In this document: piece after piece, positions 1 to 7,859 of the stretch
How positions within the stretch are numbered: the first letter of the stretch is position 1
Layout of the letters: every line of letters begins with the position of its first letter
Assembly (NCBI GenBank): GCA_947573485.1
Contig: CANPGB010000009.1
Span: 44,768 to 108,767, forward strand
From: an uncultured Porphyromonadaceae bacterium
Lineage (GTDB): Bacteria > Bacteroidota > Bacteroidia > Bacteroidales > Muribaculaceae
Direction of reading: 5' to 3'
Length of the DNA stretch: 64,000 nt
Position numbers and translations under genes: made by a program
The notes under the pieces: model-generated
Databases searched by the model: none
What the model was told of the DNA's origin: nothing
What the model saw: only the letters and a program-made list of their open reading frames with translations

Positions 1-1
1 C

Positions 2-208
2 GTTACCGCCGGGCCGGCTTTCACAGCGGGAAAAGAGCTGTCGCTCAGAGTGTTTGTCGACCGCTCAAGCATCGAGGTTTTTGCCAACGGCGGTCGCCTC
101 GTGCTCACAAACATCGTGTTCCCCGAAGAGCCCTACACAACGCTTTCGGTATCCTCTACGGTAAAATCGAAAATCAACAGTCTTAAAGTTTACGACATAA
201 ATATCTAA
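2..208 (+). CDS. GH32 fructan/sucrose hydrolase, C-terminal end only
   Basis: Only the last 68 codons are in the window; the reading frame enters from the left edge and stops at TAA 206-208. The visible segment contains DRSSIEVFANGG, the signature of the C-terminal beta-sandwich of glycoside hydrolase family 32 (levanase, inulinase, invertase), followed by the usual short beta-strands to the end. The catalytic five-bladed propeller lies outside the window. Six bases later the MFS permease begins, and a PfkB fructokinase follows. The order GH32-permease-fructokinase matches my recollection of the Bacteroides fructan locus and supports a role in fructose-polymer or sucrose breakdown. Substrate (levan, inulin or sucrose) cannot be decided from this fragment. 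Confidence 0.85.
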   Translation, partial: VTAGPAFTAGKELSLRVFVDRSSIEVFANGGRLVLTNIVFPEEPYTTLSVSSTVKSKINSLKVYDINI

Positions 209-214
209 TAAACA

Positions 215-1393
215 ATGAATAATACATCTTCGGCGACGGTTGCTCGCCGCAGCTCACTTCTACAGATTGTGCCCGTGATGCTCTGCTTCTTTGCCATGGG
301 CTTCGTAGACCTCGTGGGTACCGCCTCGAATTACGTGCAGAAAGACCTCGGCCTCACCGACTCGCAGGCCAACCTCTTCCCCTCGCTCGTTTTCTTCTGG
401 TTCCTGATTTTCTCGGTACCCACCGGCATGCTCATGAACCGCATAGGTCGCAAGAAAACCGTGCTTATAAGCCTCGCCGTCACGGCTCTCTCGCTCATAA
501 TCCCCCTCTTCGGCAGCTCTTATGGCTTCATGCTCGTGGCTTTCTCGCTCCTGGGCATAGGCAACGCCATTATGCAGACCTCCCTCAACCCCCTCGTATC
601 TAACCTTATCAGCGGCGACAACCTTGCCTCGACCCTTACTTTCGGTCAGTTTGTCAAGGCTATTGCCTCGTTCCTCGCCCCCATAATCGCAGCATGGGGC
701 GCCACCACCCTCATGCCCACCTTCGGGCTCAGTTGGCGTGTGCTCTTCCTCATCTACGCTGTGGTGAGCGTGCTTTCGGTGTCGGTGCTCGCCGCCACCC
801 CCATTGAAGAAGAGCGCCCCGACAAAGCCTCGGGCGTAGGGGAGTGCCTCAAACTCCTCGGCATGCCCTTCGTGCTCCTCTGCTTCCTCGGCATCATGTG
901 CCACGTGGGTATCGACGTGGGCACCAACACCGTGGCTCCCAAGATTATCATGGAGCGCCTCGGCCTGCCACTCGAAGAGGCCGGATTCGCAACAGGCATC
1001 TATTTCATATTCCGCACCGCCGGATGCTTCCTCGGCGCCTTCCTGCTGCGCGTTATGAAGCCCAAAGTGTTCTTCGGCATCAGCGTGCTCATGATGCTCG
1101 CCGCCATGGCCATACTCTTCACCGGCACTTCGCTCCCCGTGCTCTACACAGGTATCGCGCTGGTAGGCTTCGGAAACTCCAACGTTTTCTCGGTGATCTT
1201 CTCGCAGGCTCTCATCGCACAGCCACGCGAGCGCAACGAAGTCTCGGGCCTCATGATTATGGGCCTCTTCGGCGGTACCGTGTTCCCCCTCGCCATGGGC
1301 TTCGCTTCCGAGGCCATGGGTCAGGCAGGTGCGGTAGCCGTGATGACCGTTGGCGTGGTTTATCTCTTGTACTATACCCTAAAGATTAAATAA
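215..1393 (+). CDS. MFS sugar permease, probably fructose uptake
   Basis: A 392-residue, highly hydrophobic protein with about twelve predicted membrane spans. The MFS motif A-like loop (NRIGRKKTV, about residues 74-82) lies between spans 2 and 3. The central cytoplasmic loop after span 6 contains EEERPDK. It resembles the sugar:cation symporters of the FucP/GlcP branch. It sits six bases after the GH32 stop and four bases before the fructokinase, so the three are probably one transcript: hydrolase releases fructose, this protein imports it across the inner membrane, and the kinase traps it. The fructose specificity is inferred from neighbours only. Confidence 0.82.
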   Translation: MNNTSSATVARRSSLLQIVPVMLCFFAMGFVDLVGTASNYVQKDLGLTDSQANLFPSLVFFWFLIFSVPTGMLMNRIGRKKTVLISLAVTALSLIIPLFGSSYGFMLVAFSLLGIGNAIMQTSLNPLVSNLISGDNLASTLTFGQFVKAIASFLAPIIAAWGATTLMPTFGLSWRVLFLIYAVVSVLSVSVLAATPIEEERPDKASGVGECLKLLGMPFVLLCFLGIMCHVGIDVGTNTVAPKIIMERLGLPLEEAGFATGIYFIFRTAGCFLGAFLLRVMKPKVFFGISVLMMLAAMAILFTGTSLPVLYTGIALVGFGNSNVFSVIFSQALIAQPRERNEVSGLMIMGLFGGTVFPLAMGFASEAMGQAGAVAVMTVGVVYLLYYTLKIK

Positions 1394-1397
1394 TATC

Positions 1398-2282
1398 ATG
1401 CAAGACAAGCAAGTAGTTGTAGGTATGGGCGAAGCCCTGTGGGACGTCCTTCCCGAAGGTAAGAAACTCGGCGGTGCTCCCGCAAACTTCGCATATCACG
1501 TATCGCAGTTCGGCCTCGACAGCGCTGTGGTAAGCGCTATTGGCGACGACGCCCTCGGCGCTGAAATCCTTGAGAACCTTGACAAGAAAGAACTTAATCA
1601 CCTTATAGAGACGGTTCCCTATCCTACCGGCACTGTGCAGGTGGAGCTCGACCCCGCAGGCATACCCCAGTACGAGATTAAGGAGAATGTGGCATGGGAC
1701 AACATACCCTACACCGCCAAGCTCGAAGCTCTCGCAGAGCGCACCCGTGCCGTGTGCTTCGGCTCGCTCGCTCAGCGTAATGTGGTGTCGCGCAAGACTA
1801 TAAACCGCTTTCTCGACGCCATGCCTCACGACAATGACGCGCTCGTGGTTTTCGATGTCAACCTCCGCCAGGGTTTCTACACCAAAGAGATTCTCTGCAA
1901 CTCTATGGAGCGTTGCAACATACTCAAAATCAATGATGAAGAACTCGTTACGGTAAGCCGTCTCTTCGGTTATCCCGGTATCGACCTCCAGGATAAGTGC
2001 TGGATTCTTTTGGGCAAATACAACCTCAAGATGCTCATCCTCACCTGCGGCATCAACGGCAGCTATGTGTTCACCCCCGGCAAGGTATCGTTCCAGCCCA
2101 CCCCCAAGGTGGAGGTTGCCGACACCGTAGGCGCAGGCGACTCGTTTACAGCCGCTTTCATAGCTTGTATACTCCGCGGCCTCCCCGTAGAGGAAGCGCA
2201 CGCACGCGCGGTGGCTACATCGGCATACGTATGCACGCAGAACGGTGCCATGCCAGTGCTCCCCGCCGAGTATACCGCCTGA
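1398..2282 (+). CDS. PfkB-family carbohydrate kinase, probable fructokinase
   Basis: A 294-residue ribokinase-fold kinase. It has the N-terminal substrate-binding signature with GGAPANFA (about residues 25-32) and the C-terminal PfkB signature DTVGAGDSF near residue 245, whose Asp (about 248) is the catalytic base in this family. It should phosphorylate fructose with ATP in the cytoplasm. The gene is four bases downstream of the permease and is the last of the fructan/sucrose cluster on this strand. Its stop codon directly abuts the stop of the convergent PAP2 gene, leaving no room for an intergenic terminator. Another sugar specificity within the PfkB family is possible. Confidence 0.87.
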   Translation: MQDKQVVVGMGEALWDVLPEGKKLGGAPANFAYHVSQFGLDSAVVSAIGDDALGAEILENLDKKELNHLIETVPYPTGTVQVELDPAGIPQYEIKENVAWDNIPYTAKLEALAERTRAVCFGSLAQRNVVSRKTINRFLDAMPHDNDALVVFDVNLRQGFYTKEILCNSMERCNILKINDEELVTVSRLFGYPGIDLQDKCWILLGKYNLKMLILTCGINGSYVFTPGKVSFQPTPKVEVADTVGAGDSFTAAFIACILRGLPVEEAHARAVATSAYVCTQNGAMPVLPAEYTA

Positions 2283-3002
2283 TTATAAGAGAGAACGGAG
2301 AATAATATATGCTACCGTGAGCGCGCCTACCGAAATGGCGATGTCGCTGTAGCGGAAATTGATTACTTTGAGGCTCATCCATGGGCCGAGGAGCCCTGCA
2401 GGATAGGCGAAGACAACCGCCGGCCTGCGGGGCTCTTCGTCTTTATCAAGCACCAGGGCGCGCACGGCGGCATATACGCCGTAGCCTATGAGCGAGCCTA
2501 TCATGCCGCCCACGAGGAGGTCGCCGGTGAAGTGTACGCCAAGGTAAATGCGTGAGTAGCAGGTGAGCAGCGCCCAGCCTACCATTGCTTTGGTGAAGCG
2601 TGGTGAGCGCACTAAGAGCGACATGAAGGTGGCCAGGGCAAAGGTGTTGGCGGCATGGCACGAGGGGAAGCCGTAGGAGCCTCCGCGGTGCCCGTTGACA
2701 ATGTGCACAAGAGCCGATATGGCGTTATCGGGGTTGGAGGGCCGCAGACGTTGCACGAAGGGCCTTATGAGCGTGGCGCAGGTCTGGTCGGCAAGGGCTA
2801 TAACTGCCGTTATGCCAAGCACTATGACTATTGTCTGGCGCAGTGTGAAGGTGCGCGCTATCATGGCAAGCAGGGCGGCATACATGGGCAGCCATATCCA
2901 TTTGCCTGAAAAGAGATACATGAAGGTATCCAGCGGCTCGGTGTGCAAGCCGTTGAAAAACAGGAATATCGTGGTATCGAGCTGTATGAGGTAATCGAGC
3001 AT
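2283..3002 (-). CDS. PAP2-family membrane phosphatase
   Basis: A 239-residue protein with about six membrane spans and the three phosphatidic-acid-phosphatase motifs: an RP-ending motif 1 (RPFVQRLRP), motif 2 as GFPSCHAANT (about residues 112-122) and motif 3 as SRIYLGVHFTGD (about 149-160), with the catalytic His residues in motifs 2 and 3. The family removes phosphate from lipid phosphates or undecaprenyl pyrophosphate on the outer face of the inner membrane. It lies 11 bases downstream of the sulfatase-fold transferase on the same strand, so the two may be co-expressed and act on the same lipid pool. Exact substrate unknown. Confidence 0.85.
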   Translation of the reverse strand: MLDYLIQLDTTIFLFFNGLHTEPLDTFMYLFSGKWIWLPMYAALLAMIARTFTLRQTIVIVLGITAVIALADQTCATLIRPFVQRLRPSNPDNAISALVHIVNGHRGGSYGFPSCHAANTFALATFMSLLVRSPRFTKAMVGWALLTCYSRIYLGVHFTGDLLVGGMIGSLIGYGVYAAVRALVLDKDEEPRRPAVVFAYPAGLLGPWMSLKVINFRYSDIAISVGALTVAYIILRSLL

Positions 3003-3013
3003 TTGAGAGAGAG

Positions 3014-4834
3014 TTATAATGTGTCGAGTATGGTATAGATGGTTTGTAGATAAGCTGCTGCGCTGTCGGCGGGTGCACTGTCGGTGTCGGCAGTGCCGTG
3101 TACTGCTGTAGAGCTCTCGGTGACAAGGCCGTAGTATGAGGGAGTGCTGAAAAATGCGTGCTTGGGAGCCGAGGGGCTCAGTACGTCTTTGCTGAACGCG
3201 AACCCGCTGTGGTCTATGCCGAGTTGGGCAAGAAGCGTTGCCACAATGTCGGTCTGGGCGGCGACGCTGTCAACCCGCAGGCCATGCCGGGCGAGTGCTC
3301 CGCCGGTGAGAACGAAAGGTATGCGGTGCCGCTCGGGGCCTTCGGGCAGATTCTGCGGGTATGCGCCGTAGTGGTCGGGTACTATGGCCACTATGCTGCG
3401 GTCGTAGCGGCCGCTCGCTTTCAGCCCGTTAAGAAAAGCAGTGAGGCAACTGTCGGTATATGCAAAGGCATTGCAGCGGGCATCGCTGTGACCCGAAGTG
3501 AACGGCACCTCAAAAGGCTCATGGCTGCTCGAGGTCTGTATAACCTTGAACTGCGGGGCAGCCTCAGGCGAAATGCTGAGAGCGTCGGCAAGCGCACGCC
3601 CGAACACAAGGTGGTCGTGGGCGCCCCACTTGCTTGTGCGTTCGGCAACGGGGAAGTCTTTGTCGCACACTATCTGCCCGAAGCCGCAGCTCTTGAGGTA
3701 GGCGCGCATGTTGGTGAAGTCGGCGTCGCCGCCGTAGTAATATTCCGCTTCCCAGCCGGCGTCTTTAAGCGAGCGGGGCAGCGAGGGCAGTTTCTCGAAT
3801 TTCGAGGTGAATTTCAGCAGACTCGTGCCCGGTTGGGCGGGGAAAGCGCTGAGAATAGCGGGCAGCGCGCGGTCGGTGCGGAAACTCGAGGCATACATGT
3901 TGCTGAACAATACACCGTCGGCCGCAACAGAGTCGAGGCCCGTAGCCACGGCTTCGCCCCCGAGTGAGGGCAGCAGGTGGCTCGAAAAGCTTTCGAGGAT
4001 AACGAGGTAGATGTCTGGGCGTGAGGTGCTGAAGAGCGTGTCGGCGGGCGAGCATTCGCCTTTGTCGGCGAGGGCGTCCATTATTGCCTCACACTCGGCG
4101 TCGGGCATAAAGCGGTACTGACTACCGAAATCGGCCTGATGTGCGGCAGAGTAGAGGAGGCTGAACACCGGGTTGACAGCCGCGTGGTTCAACAGGCGGT
4201 CCTCACTGAAATATGCGCGGCTGAGGTTCATGGTCGATACCGTAACGCCTCCTCGAATAGCAAGGAAAAGCAGCCCTAAGGCGAGGATTCCCGCGCAACT
4301 CACCTTGATGCGGCTCCCGCGCGTGCCTGCCTGCCCCCGCCGGGTGAGTCGCGTAACCCACATCAGCGCTGCAAAAATAAGAGCTGCAAACACAGCTATA
4401 GCCGCTATGCCGCCTATAGCCTCGCCGATACCGGCGCTTGCCATTGCCGCCGAGGGCGACGATGTGAAGTAGAACACAGGAGTCATGTCGAGCGGGAACT
4501 CCCAGTAGCCGTAAAGCCCTAAATTGAGAGCTGCGGTAGCCGAAAGGGCAAGTGCCGACATGGCATAATAAACATACGCAAGCACCTTGAGAGCCTTGCC
4601 GCCCCCGAGCCATAGGCACGCTATGGCTGCAAGTGCCGGTATGGCAGTGAGATAGCCTGCAACAGCCATGTCCATGGGCAAGCCCGCAAGCATCACGTCG
4701 GCAAAATCGCCAAACCCGGGCTTCGCCTGCGCCAACGACCCGTAGAGCCACAGAAACACAGGCTTCTGTAGCACCCCGGCCACGGTATAGACCCCGAAAA
4801 TTGCGGCGATATATGCTAAAACCTTGCGGTACAT
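3014..4834 (-). CDS. LTA synthase-like sulfatase-fold membrane transferase
   Basis: About 606 residues: five hydrophobic spans in the first 190 residues, then a large extracytoplasmic alkaline-phosphatase/sulfatase-fold domain. Visible metal-site and nucleophile motifs are PDIYLVILESFSSH, the SFRTDRALPAIL segment holding the likely catalytic Thr, GGDADFTN, SSSHEPFEVP and VPDHYGAYP near the C-terminus. Relatives include lipoteichoic-acid synthase and phosphoethanolamine transferases. A Gram-negative host makes a phosphoglycerol or phosphoethanolamine transfer to lipid or glycan more likely than LTA synthesis. The open frame extends 16 codons further upstream, but the Met at 4834 begins a normal membrane-protein N-terminus (MYRKVLAYIAA). 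The PAP2 phosphatase follows after 11 bases. Confidence 0.82.
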   Translation of the reverse strand: MYRKVLAYIAAIFGVYTVAGVLQKPVFLWLYGSLAQAKPGFGDFADVMLAGLPMDMAVAGYLTAIPALAAIACLWLGGGKALKVLAYVYYAMSALALSATAALNLGLYGYWEFPLDMTPVFYFTSSPSAAMASAGIGEAIGGIAAIAVFAALIFAALMWVTRLTRRGQAGTRGSRIKVSCAGILALGLLFLAIRGGVTVSTMNLSRAYFSEDRLLNHAAVNPVFSLLYSAAHQADFGSQYRFMPDAECEAIMDALADKGECSPADTLFSTSRPDIYLVILESFSSHLLPSLGGEAVATGLDSVAADGVLFSNMYASSFRTDRALPAILSAFPAQPGTSLLKFTSKFEKLPSLPRSLKDAGWEAEYYYGGDADFTNMRAYLKSCGFGQIVCDKDFPVAERTSKWGAHDHLVFGRALADALSISPEAAPQFKVIQTSSSHEPFEVPFTSGHSDARCNAFAYTDSCLTAFLNGLKASGRYDRSIVAIVPDHYGAYPQNLPEGPERHRIPFVLTGGALARHGLRVDSVAAQTDIVATLLAQLGIDHSGFAFSKDVLSPSAPKHAFFSTPSYYGLVTESSTAVHGTADTDSAPADSAAAYLQTIYTILDTL

Positions 4835-4972
4835 GATGAGAGATTGGCTGTTTTGTCTGCAAAAATAGCAAAAATCTCGCAATTATCGCTGCCCCTTATC
4901 TTTCCTTAACACATACACACTGTTGTTGCTTGCTATTATTTTGATATCCCTGCACAATCTTCATTAGGTTTT

Positions 4973-5003
4973 TTTGCATCTTCAAAAAAAATAGCTAATT
5001 TTG
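4973..5003 (+). promoter_or_regulatory. Bacteroidota promoter of the RHS-lipase operon
   Basis: TTTG at 4973-4976, a 19-nt spacer, then TAATTTTG at 4996-5003 match the Bacteroidota sigma-70 consensus (TTTG, 17-23 nt, TAnnTTTG). Transcription would begin near 5010, about 40 nt before the first ATG of the three-gene AT-rich island. Confidence 0.75.
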
Positions 5004-5052
5004 CAAACGATGCTATTTTAGTTGTTTATCTCATGACCTAAGTCTACATATT

Positions 5053-5965
5053 ATGAAAAAATCAGTTCTTGTCATTGTCCTTTTCATAGGCACTTTGTCG
5101 TTGTGGTGCCGTGATAGGGGTGTGAAATACTACCTCCCTAATGACTTCGTGACTTATGATAGTTTACCATATATGGTTTACGACCAATTCTTTGAAGAAG
5201 CCTATACAGAGATAGCAGGAATGATTGACGGATTATATCCATAATAAGGTTGCACCTAATTTTGCTCTTTTTGAGTTCTTTACTAAGCCATGTGAGTTGA
5301 ACAATAATAAAATCTTTACCTATGACTTCGACAATGCTTTCGGAGATGAAGATTTTACAGTGTTTTTTGCTTCAAGAGTACTGTCTACGCATAAAGGGCA
5401 ATGCTTTTCCATGCCCTTGTTGTATAAGATTTTATGTGATGAACTTGGTGGAGGCTCTTTTCTGGCACTCGCACCGATGCATATGTATATCAAGCATATA
5501 GGAGAGGAGGGCGGTTGGGTAAATGTCGAACTGACCCATGGAGGTTTTGTCCGGGACGTTTGGATTATAGAACAACATAATGTTTCGACAGAAGCTATAA
5601 GGAACGGAGTTTTCATGTGCGCTCTCAGTCCTATCGAAGAAATTTCTCTGATGCTTGCGCAGTTGTGTAGGACATATTATGCCAAATATAAGAGTTACGA
5701 TTACTTCATAGAGCGAGGCGTGAATAAGGTACTTAGCCATTTACCTCATTTCTGCGAAGCTTTGGCTTTGAAACATAACCTATTGTATGAGCAATGCCTT
5801 ATGTTTCTTAATAAGTATGGAGAAATCGATTCGCTTCATGGCAGCTTTATGTTAGCGCAGTTGCGTACGACTTTTGACTTGCTTAATCATCTCGGTTATT
5901 CTTTTCTAAATATCGAGGAAGTAGCGGCACGCTTAGCTGAAAATAAACGTTTATATCAAAAATAA
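5053..5965 (+). pseudogene. Secreted transglutaminase-like protein, frameshifted
   Basis: Two overlapping frames look like one broken gene. Frame one (5053-5244) gives a signal peptide (MKKSVLVIVLFIGTLSLWC) and a mature start ending EIAGMIDGLYP-stop. The second frame opens right after a TGA at 5222-5224 and runs to 5965 with no good start of its own (TTG at 5225). Skipping one base near 5230 would join GMID to DYIHNKVAP. The second part has a transglutaminase/papain-like core: GQCFSMPLLYKIL with a candidate Cys, PMHMYIKH with a candidate His, and VNVELT. I recall similar secreted proteins in Bacteroidota but cannot confirm that the length at the junction is complete, so a small deletion is also possible. 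The next gene starts five bases later. Base composition is visibly more AT-rich than the neighbours. Confidence 0.6.
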
Positions 5966-5970
5966 ATAGG

Positions 5971-7023
5971 ATGAAAAAGTTCTGTTTACTTTTATTATTG
6001 CTGGCTATCGTAAATTCGATGGATGCGGCTGATAACGAGAGCCCTTATGCGCTTTTCGGAGATGTAACACCAATTCTTGATGTTTGCCCAAAATCGGAAG
6101 AAAACCAGTGCACCCTCACAGTTATTATTGGAGATTCTGTACATGCACGTCTTGAATTGCATGGAGATTATCTTCTGGCAATTGATTGCAGTGGCGATAC
6201 TATTGGTTCTGTTCATGTCAATAGAGCCGCGAAAGCTTCATTTCTGTCAATAGATCCAAGAGCAGGAGAAATGCCTCGGGTGTCCCCTTATGCGTTTTGT
6301 TTTGCAAATCCTGTTAATTTCGTAGACAATAATGGGTTAGAGCCAACGGCAACAGAAGGTGCGTTAATGTCTCTCGTAGTATATAGGGATCCAAATGAGA
6401 AAGAATTGTACAACTTTGCCGTAGATCAACTAAAAAAAACCGGGTGGGGAATTTCACTTCCACCTGGCACAAACCTTTTACCATTAAAAAAAGGAGAGTC
6501 ACCACGCCCCATGCTCTTTGAAAGAACTAATTCAGATGGACGCACTGAGTATGCGCTTGCATATGCCGGAACTGTAAACTACAAGGACGTAATTCAAGAT
6601 GTATTTCAATTAGTTGGTTTATCACCACTCTATGCAGAAGGTATTAAAGACGCCCGGAATCTTTCTGCTATGCTTGGCGAAAATGTGGAGCTTACTTTTG
6701 TCGGGCACTCATTAGGAGCAGGTAGAGCAGCCGCTGCGAGCATGGCCACCGGTCGAAAGGCTTTGTGCTATAATCCTGCGGCAGTCAGCCCGGCAACCAA
6801 GCAATTCAATAATCTTGGAAGCGATGTCAATATAACAAATTATAGAATTGTCCCGTCAGGCACAGGACAGATACGTATGGGTGGATGCCTGATTAATAAC
6901 TTTCAGGATAATCTCGGCATGCCTGCTCCCGGGACAACTATTTGTTTACCCATGCCAATAAGCAATCCTTTGAGGGCTCATGGAATCGCTAATTTTATTG
7001 ACTTCTTTTTTAACGGTCGCTGA
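5971..7023 (+). CDS. RHS-core remnant fused to class-3 lipase-like domain (candidate secreted effector)
   Basis: A 350-residue protein with a signal peptide (MKKFCLLLLLLAIVNSMDA). Residues 91-123 match the end of the RHS repeat-associated core: FLSIDP at 91-96, then SPYAFCFANPVNFVDNNG ending at 122. In full-size RHS toxins this segment sits just before the variable toxic tip. Here the tip is an alpha/beta-hydrolase of lipase class 3 type: nucleophile elbow GHSLGAG at 245-251 (Ser247) and a late His337 in LRAHGIANF. The catalytic Asp is not obvious; the expected position reads IVPSGTG. The long YD-repeat shell that normally precedes the core is absent. The gene is five bases after the transglutaminase-like frame and 17 before a probable lipoprotein. 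A phospholipase effector is an inference. Confidence 0.72.
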   Translation: MKKFCLLLLLLAIVNSMDAADNESPYALFGDVTPILDVCPKSEENQCTLTVIIGDSVHARLELHGDYLLAIDCSGDTIGSVHVNRAAKASFLSIDPRAGEMPRVSPYAFCFANPVNFVDNNGLEPTATEGALMSLVVYRDPNEKELYNFAVDQLKKTGWGISLPPGTNLLPLKKGESPRPMLFERTNSDGRTEYALAYAGTVNYKDVIQDVFQLVGLSPLYAEGIKDARNLSAMLGENVELTFVGHSLGAGRAAAASMATGRKALCYNPAAVSPATKQFNNLGSDVNITNYRIVPSGTGQIRMGGCLINNFQDNLGMPAPGTTICLPMPISNPLRAHGIANFIDFFFNGR

Positions 7024-7040
7024 CTTTCTAATATATTCTT

Positions 7041-7778
7041 ATGAAATTATCATTCGCATTAATTTGGCGCCGCTTTATCAAAATAATAACACTTGGCATA
7101 ATCCTCTTTACATTGAAGGGTTGCTTTGGCTTATACTACTCCGAAATGTCGCATATGTGGCCGGGCGAATTGAAATGGACTGAAAACGTACGTAACAACA
7201 TATTGCCTAATTGCATAGACGATATCATAAGAATAAATGGGGGACCAATAAGGGGTACGTCTATCAAGTTCATATCTGATTCGGCGTCAACCTCTACTCT
7301 AAGAATCCTATCTTTTTGGAAATCCAATTCTTTAAATCCTTTTGTATTTAGTTTCCAGCATAGCGATATATATATTGCCAATTCTTCGTATGATTTCGTA
7401 ATTAAAGGTTCTAAAGCCGACCTGGAAGGACGCTTTGCAATTTTCAAGGATATTGATAACGGCGATTTGGAAGTCTCTGCACGATTGGGAAACCTGCAGG
7501 CAGGGAGCCGATATGTGGCCCGGTTTCCTGATTCTATCGCAAAACCTTATATAATAGCGGAAAATCTTAGCTCTTTTTCTGTCGGAGGTAAAGTGTTAGA
7601 CAATTGCCTTGTGTTCGATAAGAGCAATTCTCAGCCGTATGAATACATGCAGGCGGGAGATAGTGTGCTGGTAGATAAATTTGTTATCTCTCGCGACTTC
7701 GGTCCTGTATATTACCGCTTGGTGACGGGCGAGGAATTTTTCAGAGATTTTGCGTCGGACTCCGCCGGTAGAGATTAA
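7041..7778 (+). CDS. Probable lipoprotein of unknown function, candidate immunity protein
   Basis: 245 residues with no family I recognise. The N-terminus has RR/K charges, a hydrophobic stretch (residues 15-25) and Cys28 in a TLKGC context, a plausible but imperfect lipobox. The rest is a mixed beta-rich soluble protein with no repeats or transmembrane segments. It begins 17 nt after the lipase-like effector and is the last gene of the AT-rich operon, the usual position for an immunity gene in polymorphic toxin loci. A periplasmic or outer-membrane lipoprotein would be well placed to neutralise a secreted lipase. This role rests on position and localisation only; an accessory lipoprotein is equally possible. 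Confidence 0.6.
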   Translation: MKLSFALIWRRFIKIITLGIILFTLKGCFGLYYSEMSHMWPGELKWTENVRNNILPNCIDDIIRINGGPIRGTSIKFISDSASTSTLRILSFWKSNSLNPFVFSFQHSDIYIANSSYDFVIKGSKADLEGRFAIFKDIDNGDLEVSARLGNLQAGSRYVARFPDSIAKPYIIAENLSSFSVGGKVLDNCLVFDKSNSQPYEYMQAGDSVLVDKFVISRDFGPVYYRLVTGEEFFRDFASDSAGRD

Positions 7779-7799
7779 ACTCTAAACGTGCGAAAAATA

Positions 7800-7838
7800 C
7801 ACAGCCCACGGCTGAGATTGATTCAGACGTGGGCTGTG
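7800..7838 (-). terminator. Hairpin terminator between convergent genes
   Basis: A perfect 11-bp stem (CACAGCCCACG at 7800-7810 and its complement at 7828-7838) with a 17-nt loop. Read on the minus strand it is followed by a T-rich run (complement of GAAAAATAC), so it mainly serves the beta-barrel gene ending at 7860. It may also stop the plus-strand operon. Confidence 0.7.
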
Positions 7839-7859
7839 AGTGTGCATGGATTGTATGAG

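Noticed and set aside
5210..5245. Programmed frameshifting in the transglutaminase-like gene
   Set aside because: No slippery heptamer, stop-pause signal or downstream structure was seen at the junction; indel or decay is simpler.
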